From positions 1 through 5,032 of the forward strand of contig CANODN010000171.1 of the NCBI GenBank assembly GCA_947564765.1: DNA of 5,032 bases, read 5' to 3'. This DNA is from an uncultured Roseburia sp. (GTDB lineage: Bacteria > Bacillota > Clostridia > Lachnospirales > Lachnospiraceae). A program made the translations under genes and the position numbers. Numbering within the stretch: the stretch's first letter is position 1; every line of letters begins with the position of its first letter. The notes under the pieces were generated by a model. It saw only the letters and a program-made list of their open reading frames with translations. It was not told the origin of the DNA and searched no databases. This document shows, piece by piece, positions 1 to 5,032 of the stretch.

Positions 1-1
1 T

Positions 2-625
2 GTTTTGGAAGCTCAGAAAATGATAAATACCGGGGATGCTTATGTTATGGAGCCGAATGAATCCTTTATTGGAGATGCGGAATTTGTGTATGATTTTGTC
101 GTTACTCCGGAGGAATTGAAAGCGAAAACGGTACGGCAGGAGCTGGATATTACGGTTGCCGCATCCGGGGCTGACAGAAAAGATCTGACATTCCGGGAAC
201 TGACCATGAACGATTTGTATTGCAAAATTACGGCGGAGGGCCTTACATGGGATGCTCCATGGCCCAATCAGTATGAGCTGAAACTGAAAGGAACGGACAG
301 TTTGGGAAATCCGGTCAGCCTGGACGGCGGAAGATTTCTGAATGAAACGGAAATGCTGTTTGTAACAGATTTCTTTGGCGATTATGAAGCGGGCCAGGTA
401 ATCGATGATAAAGAGTTTTATCTGTCTGTGCCGGATAAAGATTGTGAATATCTGGATCTGCAGCTGTATGAACGGAAAATCATCTGGAATGGCGAGGAAA
501 CGATAGACGAAGACGATGAATATGCTTCACAGGTACTTACGGAGGGTGCAGAGACGTATGCCGGGGAGGAAAATTATGGCTGGAAGCCGGTTGGAGAGCC
601 GATTCGTATTGTAATTGAGCATTAA
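2..625 (+). CDS. C-terminal part of an acidic protein of unknown function (cut by left edge)
   Basis: The frame is open from the first bases and ends at TAA (623-625), giving at least 207 visible residues. A TTG at 5 and an ATG at 20 are in frame, but neither has a visible ribosome-binding site and the frame continues to the edge, so the true start probably lies outside. The visible part is hydrophilic and rich in Asp/Glu, with no membrane segment. It has alternating short hydrophobic stretches typical of beta-sandwich domains (for example ITVAASG, YELKLKGTDSLGNPV, FYLSVPD) and ends with PVGEPIRIVIEH. I do not recognise it firmly. The pattern is reminiscent of the extracellular C-terminal regions of DUF4179/DUF5643-type membrane proteins, which often sit next to ECF sigma factor genes, but that is a weak resemblance. 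A signal peptide or anchor, if any, would be outside the window. No terminator is visible between this gene and the hisS promoter, so some readthrough into the operon is possible. Confidence 0.7.
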   Translation, partial: VLEAQKMINTGDAYVMEPNESFIGDAEFVYDFVVTPEELKAKTVRQELDITVAASGADRKDLTFRELTMNDLYCKITAEGLTWDAPWPNQYELKLKGTDSLGNPVSLDGGRFLNETEMLFVTDFFGDYEAGQVIDDKEFYLSVPDKDCEYLDLQLYERKIIWNGEETIDEDDEYASQVLTEGAETYAGEENYGWKPVGEPIRIVIEH

Positions 626-647
626 AAAACTCTTGACAGTTAATTGA

Positions 648-676
648 TTGAATTTTCGGGTTGCTTGTGATAGAAT
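648..676 (+). promoter_or_regulatory. Probable housekeeping promoter of hisS-aspS
   Basis: A -35-like TTGAAT (648-653) and a -10-like TAGAAT (671-676) are separated by exactly 17 bp. TGA immediately before the -10 (668-670) provides the TGn of an extended -10. Each hexamer differs from the sigma-70/sigma-A consensus at one position. Transcription would begin near 683, giving a leader of about 120 nt before the hisS start. The -35 lies 22 bp after the stop codon of the upstream gene. A perfect TTGACA at 633-638 has no suitably spaced -10 and is probably not the element used. The call rests on sequence match only. Confidence 0.65.
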
Positions 677-682
677 AGGCTG

Positions 683-732
683 GAAATTTGTTACAGTGAT
701 GCTGCAGGTCAAGCGGTATCAGAAATTCGTTA
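683..732 (+). repeat. Imperfect 11-bp direct repeat flanking leader hairpin 1
   Basis: GAAATTTGTTA (683-693) and GAAATTCGTTA (722-732) match at 10 of 11 positions and start 39 bp apart. They bracket the hairpin at 697-721, and the first copy begins at the predicted transcription start. The two copies can also pair partly with each other as RNA (683-685 with 726-728, and 687-689 with 723-725), which would extend hairpin 1 below an internal loop. This could be a protein-binding repeat, the base of an RNA stem, or chance in an AT-rich stretch. Confidence 0.4.
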
Positions 733-788
733 GAAAAACAGAGGGAATACCGAAAGGTATCCCTCTATGTCCAGAAAGCATGGACAAG

Positions 789-795
789 AAGGAGG
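789..795 (+). promoter_or_regulatory. Ribosome-binding site that sets the hisS start
   Basis: AAGGAGG lies 7 nt before the ATG at 803. It decides between this start and an upstream in-frame ATG at 767, which directly follows the 3' arm of a hairpin and has no purine-rich site. Part of this site (791-795) is complementary to 762-766 of the leader, counting one G-U pair. Confidence 0.9.
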
Positions 796-802
796 TAAAT
801 AC

Positions 803-2062
803 ATGGCATTAGCAAAGAAGCCCGTGACCGGGATGAAAGATATTTTGCCGGAAGAGATGCAGATCCGGGATTATGTCATCGGTATCATCAAGGAGACCTA
901 CCGGAATTTCGGGTTTACCCCGATAGAAACCCCCTGTATGGAAAACATTGCCAATCTGAGCAGCAAACAGGGCGGTGAAAATGAAAAATTAATTTTTAAA
1001 GTATTAAAGCGCGGCGAAAAACTGAAGTTGGAGGCGGCAGAGACAGAAGCGGAGCTTGTGGATATGGGACTCCGCTATGATCTGACGCTTCCACTGGCAC
1101 GTTTTTATTCCAACAATGCGAATAACCTGCCGTCGCCCTTTAAAGCGCTGCAGATTGGCAGCGTCTGGAGAGCGGACAGGCCCCAGCGAGGCCGTTACCG
1201 ACAGTTTACCCAGTGTGATATTGATATTCTGGGCGAGCCGTCCAATCTGGCGGAAATCGAACTGATTCTGGCGACGACAGAGACGCTTGGCAGGATTGGT
1301 TTTGAAAAGTTTGAGATTCGCATCAATGAGCGCAGGGTTTTAAAGGCGATGGCTGCATACAGCGGATTTGCGGAAGAATCCAATGACGAGGTATTTATTA
1401 TTCTGGACAAGATGGATAAAATCGGTCTGGACGGCGTTGCAGAGGAACTGCGGAAAAACGGATTTGAGAAAGAAGCTATTGACCGTTATCTTGCGTTATT
1501 CCAGCGTGTGGAAGGCGAAGCGGATGGGGTAAAAGCAGTATCTGTTCTGGCAGATACGCTTGGAGAGTATTTGGAAGATTCGGTGCGTATCAGCCTGCAG
1601 GAGATTATCGAATGCGTGGAACAGACGAAGACGGCGGATTTTAAAATGGTATTTGATCCGACGCTGGTGCGCGGCATGGGTTATTACACCGGGACGATTT
1701 TTGAAATTGCGATACCGGAGTTTGGCGGAAGCTGCGGAGGCGGCGGACGGTATGACAAGATGATTGGCAATTTTACCGGAAACAATGTCCCGGCCTGTGG
1801 ATTTTCCATAGGATTTGAGCGGATTATTCTGCTGTTATTGGAAAAAGGCTTCCAGATTCCGGGAAGCCCCAGAAAAACAGCGTATCTGGTGGAGAAAAAT
1901 TATCCGGCAGAGAAGCTCTGTGATGTGCTGAAACAGGCGCAGGAGGCAAGGAAATGCGGTCGGCAGATACTTGTAGCCCGGATGAATAAAAATAAAAAAT
2001 TCCAGAAAGAAAAGCTGACAGCAGAAGGATATACCGAATTTTTGGAATTTTTTAACAGATAG
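803..2062 (+). CDS. hisS: Histidine--tRNA ligase (HisRS)
   Basis: This cytoplasmic class II aminoacyl-tRNA synthetase joins histidine to tRNA(His) using ATP. The protein is 419 residues, near the usual size. It begins with PVTGMKDILPEE (7-18). Motif 1 lies around GFTPIETP (37-44). RYDLTLPLARFY (91-102) follows, then motif 2 with its RPQRGRYRQFTQCDID loop (126-141). The HisRS-specific signature LVRGMGYYTG (288-297) keeps the catalytic Arg (R290), then GGGGRYD (312-318) and motif 3 FSIGFER (334-340). In the signature, the Asp of the common RGLDYY form is Gly (G293). The C-terminal anticodon-binding domain (about 358-419) is short and stops after EFLEFFNR, apparently lacking the last strands seen in E. 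coli-type enzymes. I believe both traits are normal for a Clostridia branch of the family rather than damage. The ATG at 803 is chosen for its AAGGAGG; aspS follows after 36 bp, indicating an operon. Confidence 0.96.
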   Translation: MALAKKPVTGMKDILPEEMQIRDYVIGIIKETYRNFGFTPIETPCMENIANLSSKQGGENEKLIFKVLKRGEKLKLEAAETEAELVDMGLRYDLTLPLARFYSNNANNLPSPFKALQIGSVWRADRPQRGRYRQFTQCDIDILGEPSNLAEIELILATTETLGRIGFEKFEIRINERRVLKAMAAYSGFAEESNDEVFIILDKMDKIGLDGVAEELRKNGFEKEAIDRYLALFQRVEGEADGVKAVSVLADTLGEYLEDSVRISLQEIIECVEQTKTADFKMVFDPTLVRGMGYYTGTIFEIAIPEFGGSCGGGGRYDKMIGNFTGNNVPACGFSIGFERIILLLLEKGFQIPGSPRKTAYLVEKNYPAEKLCDVLKQAQEARKCGRQILVARMNKNKKFQKEKLTAEGYTEFLEFFNR

Positions 2063-2085
2063 AACAGCGCACCAAGATTTAGAAC

Positions 2086-2092
2086 AGGAGGG
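2086..2092 (+). promoter_or_regulatory. Ribosome-binding site of aspS
   Basis: AGGAGGG ends 6 nt before the ATG at 2099. The next in-frame ATG (2111) would be 18 nt from this site, so 2099 is preferred. The 36-bp gap after hisS holds no visible terminator or promoter, which supports co-transcription. Confidence 0.9.
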
Positions 2093-2098
2093 AAAGAC

Positions 2099-3880
2099 AT
2101 GGCAGAATCCATGCAGGGACTGAAACGGTCCCACAGATGTACGGAAGTATCAAATCAGAATATTGGCGAAACTGTGACCGTAATGGGCTGGGTGCAGAGA
2201 AGGCGCAACCTGGGGGCGTTGCTTTTTGCAGATGTAAGAGATCGTTCCGGCCTGCTTCAGGTTGTGTTTGATGAAACGAACGTAGGAAGCGAAGGCTTTG
2301 CCAAAGCGGAAACGCTGCGCAATGAGTTTGTCATTGCAGTCGTGGGAACGGTGCAGAAACGCGCTGCCGCGGTAAATGAGAATTTAAAAACCGGAGATAT
2401 TGAACTTGTCGCGGAGCAGATCCGCATATTATCAGAATCAGAGACGCCGCCGTTTCCGATTGAGGAAAACAGCCAGACCAAAGATGAAGTGAGGCTGAAA
2501 TACCGCTATCTGGATTTGCGGAGGCCGGATATTCAGCGGAACATGATGCTGCGGAGTAAAATTGCGTATCTGATGCGGGATTTTATGGCAAAAGAAGGAT
2601 TTATTGAGATTGAGACGCCTGTGCTTTGTAAATCCACACCGGAAGGAGCAAGGGATTATCTGGTGCCAAGCCGCGTGCATCCGGGAAATTTCTATGCATT
2701 GCCGCAGTCGCCCCAGTTATATAAGCAGCTTTTGATGTGTTCCGGGTATGACCGTTATTTCCAGATTGCAAAGTGTTTCCGGGATGAGGATTTGCGGGCG
2801 GATCGCCAGCCGGAATTTACACAGGCGGATATGGAGCTGTCTTTTGTGGATATTGACGATGTGATCGATGTAAATGAACGGCTGATACAATATGTATTTC
2901 AAGAAGCGATTGGTGTTAAGATCCCGATTCCGCTTCCAAGAATGCCCTGGCAGGAAGCGATGGATCGCTTTGGTTCCGATAAGCCGGATACCCGGTTTGG
3001 GATGGAACTAAAAGATGTATCGGAACTTGTAAAGGACTGCGGCTTTGGCGTATTTACCGGAGCTCTGGCGAATGGCGGTTCTGTCCGCGGCATCAATGTA
3101 AAAGGACAGGGCGGTATGCCAAGAAAGAAGATTGACAAGCTGGTAGAATTTGCAAAAGGATATGGTGCAAAGGGACTGGCATATCTTTGTGTCAACGAAG
3201 ATGGTACGTATAAATCTTCGTTTGCTAAATTTATGACAGAAGAAGAGCTGGCCGCATTGGTGGGCGCTATGGATGGAGCACCGCAAGATCTGCTGTTGTT
3301 TGCGGCGGATAAGAACAAGATAGTATGGAATGTACTGGGAGCATTGCGTCTGGAACTGGCAAAGGAACTGAATCTTTTAAATCCGGATCAGTATCATTTT
3401 TTGTGGATTACGGAATTTCCGCTGCTGGAATGGTCAGATGAAGAAAACCGGTTTATGGCGATGCATCATCCGTTTACTATGCCAATGGAGGAAGACTGGG
3501 ATAAAATTGATTCGGATCCTGGCGCAGTCCGGGCAAAGGCATATGACATTGTGCTGAATGGTTCGGAATTGGGCGGAGGTTCTGTCCGTATCCATCAGAA
3601 TGATATTCAGGAGAAAATGTTTGAAGTCCTGGGCTTTACAAAGGAAAACGCGCATGAGCAGTTTGGATTCCTGTTGGATGCGTTTCAATATGGGGTGCCG
3701 CCGCATGCCGGCCTGGCGTATGGCGTAGATCGTATGGTAATGCATATGGTACATGCAGATTCCATCCGTGATGTGATTGCATTTCCAAAAGTAAAAGACG
3801 CCTCCTGCCTGATGACGGAAGCGCCGGGAGTTGTGGATGCAAAGCAGTTAGAGGAACTGCGGCTAAAGATCGAAGAATAA
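2099..3880 (+). CDS. aspS: Aspartate--tRNA ligase (AspRS), bacterial type
   Basis: This cytoplasmic class II synthetase charges tRNA(Asp) with aspartate. The protein is 593 residues, the normal bacterial length. The N-terminal OB-fold anticodon-binding domain (about 1-110) includes GWVQRRRNLGALLFADVRDR (30-49). Next come the linker KYRYLDLRRP (134-143), motif 1 near FIEIETPVL (168-176), and the mobile loop TPEGARDYLVPSR (180-192). PQSPQLYKQLLM (202-213) precedes motif 2, FRDEDLRADRQPEFTQ (227-242). The bacteria-specific GAD insertion spans roughly 285-415. GGGSVRIH (492-499) and motif 3 with AYGVDRM (540-546, R545) complete the active site. All key residues I can check are present. L38 matches the Leu in E. 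coli AspRS where P. aeruginosa, which also mischarges tRNA(Asn), has His; this hints at a tRNA(Asp)-specific enzyme but does not establish it. It is the second gene of the hisS operon and is followed by a strong terminator. Confidence 0.98.
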   Translation: MAESMQGLKRSHRCTEVSNQNIGETVTVMGWVQRRRNLGALLFADVRDRSGLLQVVFDETNVGSEGFAKAETLRNEFVIAVVGTVQKRAAAVNENLKTGDIELVAEQIRILSESETPPFPIEENSQTKDEVRLKYRYLDLRRPDIQRNMMLRSKIAYLMRDFMAKEGFIEIETPVLCKSTPEGARDYLVPSRVHPGNFYALPQSPQLYKQLLMCSGYDRYFQIAKCFRDEDLRADRQPEFTQADMELSFVDIDDVIDVNERLIQYVFQEAIGVKIPIPLPRMPWQEAMDRFGSDKPDTRFGMELKDVSELVKDCGFGVFTGALANGGSVRGINVKGQGGMPRKKIDKLVEFAKGYGAKGLAYLCVNEDGTYKSSFAKFMTEEELAALVGAMDGAPQDLLLFAADKNKIVWNVLGALRLELAKELNLLNPDQYHFLWITEFPLLEWSDEENRFMAMHHPFTMPMEEDWDKIDSDPGAVRAKAYDIVLNGSELGGGSVRIHQNDIQEKMFEVLGFTKENAHEQFGFLLDAFQYGVPPHAGLAYGVDRMVMHMVHADSIRDVIAFPKVKDASCLMTEAPGVVDAKQLEELRLKIEE

Positions 3881-3898
3881 GGGAACGGAATAGAATAT

Positions 3899-3965
3899 AT
3901 GGGACTGTCATAGCTGAGTTTTATGATATTCAGCTATTTTGACAGTCCCATTTTTGGGCTTTTTT
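3899..3965 (+). terminator. Intrinsic terminator after aspS, between convergent genes
   Basis: A long hairpin pairs 3899-3910 with 3940-3951 (12 bp, around TGGGACTGTCA/TGACAGTCCCA) and 3911-3917 with 3930-3936 (TAGCTGA/TCAGCTA). The two helices are separated by a TTT bulge (3937-3939) and capped by a 12-nt loop (3918-3929). T5 follows (3951-3955, its first T usable in the stem), then GGGC and a second run of six T (3960-3965). It begins 18 nt after the aspS stop. Read on the other strand, the same stem is followed only by ATATATTCTATTCC, so it could end MATE-gene transcripts as well but looks weaker in that direction. CCCA (3947-3950) can alternatively pair with TGGG (3955-3958) just before the second T-run, making a small backup hairpin. 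Confidence 0.9.
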
Positions 3966-3969
3966 ATTC

Positions 3970-5032
3970 CTATTCCCGTCCTTCCGGCAGCGGTTTGATA
4001 ATTTTTTTATAAATATTTGCAAGAAAGCACGCAGATACGGTCAGGGAGATGGCCTCTGCGATAGGGAAAGCCCACCATACTGCATGAAGCCCGCCAATCT
4101 TTGAGAGTACGTATGCGGCCGGGATCAATACAATCAGCTGTCTCATAATGGAGACGATCATGCTGTATACAGCTTTTCCCAATGCCTGGAAAACAGTCAG
4201 CGCAATAATGCAAAACCATGCAAACAGAAAATGAGCGCCAATGACCCGGAGCGCACGGCAGCCAATTTCGAGCATTTCTTTTGAGGCGTCAAACATCTGA
4301 AGCAGGACTTGCGGAATGAGTTCAAATCCGGCAAACCCAAGCAGCAGCAGGCCAAATGCGATTCCCATGCTGAGTTTGATTGTTTTCACCATACGTGTTC
4401 TCTGCTGCGCGCCATAATTGTAGGCGATAATTGGCGTAATTCCATTGTTCAGGCCAAAAACCGGCATAAAGAAGAAACTTTGGAGCTTGAAATAAACGCC
4501 GAACACTGCTGTTGCCGTGGAGGAAAAATCAATCAGGATCTTATTCATGCAGTAGGTCATAACAGAACCAATCGACTGCATAATAATGGAAGGAATACCT
4601 ATCATATAGATAGCCCGGATTAATTTCCCGTTCGGGCGGAAGCCTTTCACGGACAGATCTATCTCATGGTTAAATTTCAGATTGCAGACACAGGCTACAA
4701 CTGCCGCCACACACTGGCCGACGACCGTGGCGATTGCCGCGCCGGCAACGCCCAGCTTAGGAAGTCCCAGCAATCCGAAAATAAGAATCGGATCCAGGAT
4801 AATGTTGGTAAGGGCGCCGGAGAGTTGTGATATCATGCTGAAAATGGTTTTTCCGGTAGAGGTCAGGAGCCGTTCAAAGAAGAACTGCCCGAATATTCCC
4901 AGGGAAACAATCATTACAATGCTTAGATACTGCACACCCATATCAAATATTTGTGGCGAGCTTCCTTTTAACTGGCTTGTATAAAACGGTTTTACTACGG
5001 TGAAACCGAGTACCAGAAAGAGCAGGCAGCTT
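3970..5032 (-). CDS. MATE-family multidrug/toxin efflux transporter (N-terminus beyond right edge)
   Basis: This is an inner-membrane antiporter of the MATE superfamily, which exports cationic drugs or metabolites using a Na+ or H+ gradient; the substrate cannot be told from sequence. Read right to left, 353 residues are visible before the stop TAG (3972-3970). An ATG at 4941 exists, but the frame stays open to the edge and the upstream residues (LLFLVLGFTVVKPF) fit the end of a MATE helix, so roughly 100 N-terminal residues are missing. Counting from the first visible residue, family features are NIILDPILIFG (77-87), GVAGAAIATVVGQ (94-106) and, in the second half, GITPIIAYNYGAQQ (197-210). 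About nine hydrophobic helices can be picked out, fitting TM4-TM12 of a 12-helix protein. The overall look is closest to MepA/DinF-like clostridial MATE proteins. It converges on aspS with 89 bp between stops and has its own promoter outside the window. No frameshift or lost motif is seen. Confidence 0.95.
   Translation of the reverse strand, partial: SCLLFLVLGFTVVKPFYTSQLKGSSPQIFDMGVQYLSIVMIVSLGIFGQFFFERLLTSTGKTIFSMISQLSGALTNIILDPILIFGLLGLPKLGVAGAAIATVVGQCVAAVVACVCNLKFNHEIDLSVKGFRPNGKLIRAIYMIGIPSIIMQSIGSVMTYCMNKILIDFSSTATAVFGVYFKLQSFFFMPVFGLNNGITPIIAYNYGAQQRTRMVKTIKLSMGIAFGLLLLGFAGFELIPQVLLQMFDASKEMLEIGCRALRVIGAHFLFAWFCIIALTVFQALGKAVYSMIVSIMRQLIVLIPAAYVLSKIGGLHAVWWAFPIAEAISLTVSACFLANIYKKIIKPLPEGRE

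Larger units (their letters stand above)
683..802 (+). promoter_or_regulatory. Structured 5' leader of hisS-aspS, not a T-box
   Basis: Three successive hairpins can be drawn. Hairpin 1 pairs 697-705 with 713-721 (nine pairs, two of them G-U) around the 7-nt loop AGGTCAA. Hairpin 2 pairs 740-751 with 756-766 (eleven pairs, one bulged A at 746 or 747) around a C-GAAA-G tetraloop. Hairpin 3 pairs TGTCCA (768-773) with TGGACA (781-786), just before the ribosome-binding site. Neither hairpin 2 nor hairpin 3 is followed by a T-run, so neither is a classical terminator. An alternative pairing of 762-766 with 791-795 would cover the ribosome-binding site while leaving hairpin 3 intact. The T-box consensus (AGGGTGGNACCGCG) is absent and the leader is too short for a usual T-box. 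The base pairing is seen directly in the sequence; a regulatory role is inferred. Confidence 0.45.

Noticed and set aside
633..638. Perfect -35 hexamer TTGACA
   Set aside because: No -10-like sequence lies 15-19 bp downstream. The TAGAAT at 671 is 32 bp away and pairs correctly with TTGAAT at 648.
527..712. 61-codon minus-strand frame across the end of the first gene and the hisS promoter
   Set aside because: It overlaps the real coding end and the promoter, its translation resembles nothing known, and no ribosome-binding site supports it.
740..766. Hairpin 2 as an intrinsic terminator or attenuator
   Set aside because: It is followed by ATGTCCAGAAAG, with no T-run. No competing antiterminator is evident upstream.
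767..802. A 12-codon N-terminal extension of hisS from the in-frame ATG at 767, or a leader peptide
   Set aside because: There is no ribosome-binding site before 767, which directly follows the 3' arm of a hairpin. The ATG at 803 has a near-ideal AAGGAGG. The extension holds a single His codon, so it does not look like a histidine attenuation peptide.
2899..3318. 139-codon open frame on the minus strand inside aspS, and similar minus-strand frames within hisS and aspS
   Set aside because: They lie wholly opposite strongly conserved synthetase coding sequence, have no supporting ribosome-binding sites, and show low-complexity compositions typical of antisense shadows.
3939..3967. TTGACA (3939-3944) and TTTTAT (3962-3967) at promoter-like spacing
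   Set aside because: Both fall in the terminator arm and its T-run, and the promoter would drive transcription antisense into the end of the MATE gene. The terminator explains the sequence better.
4309..4984. Two plus-strand open frames of 100 and 104 codons opposite the MATE gene
   Set aside because: They are complementary to conserved MATE helices and motifs, and their translations show no recognisable domain.

Overview
The window looks like an ordinary chromosomal stretch of a Firmicute, most likely a Clostridia/Lachnospiraceae-type gut anaerobe. This is inferred from strong AGGAGG ribosome-binding sites, moderate base composition, a hisS-aspS gene pair, a HisRS of the form I associate with that group, and a MepA/DinF-like MATE transporter. 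No 16S rRNA or other marker is present, so the placement is provisional. I see no mobile element, CRISPR array, tRNA or rRNA.

Layout. (1) Positions 2-625 (+) hold the C-terminal part of an unrecognised acidic protein, cut by the left edge. (2) Positions 626-802 form the control region of the synthetase operon: a 17-bp-spaced sigma-A-type promoter with an extended -10, then a leader of about 120 nt that can fold almost throughout. It has a hairpin flanked by an 11-bp direct repeat, a GNRA-capped hairpin, and a small hairpin next to the ribosome-binding site. No T-box motif is visible. (3) hisS (803-2062) and aspS (2099-3880) are complete and 36 bp apart, almost certainly one transcript. (4) Positions 3881-3969 hold a strong intrinsic terminator between convergent genes. 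(5) Positions 3970-5032 (-) hold most of a MATE-family efflux transporter, whose N-terminus lies past the right edge.

Together hisS and aspS supply His-tRNA(His) and Asp-tRNA(Asp) for translation, and their co-transcription is a known arrangement in Firmicutes. The flanking genes show no functional link to them.

The part most worth a second look is the hisS leader. The 3' arm of the GNRA hairpin can pair either within its own hairpin or with the hisS ribosome-binding site, and the small hairpin between would bring the two together. This suggests a possible translational switch in place of the T-box often found upstream of Firmicute synthetase genes. It is a structural inference from one sequence and needs comparative support.
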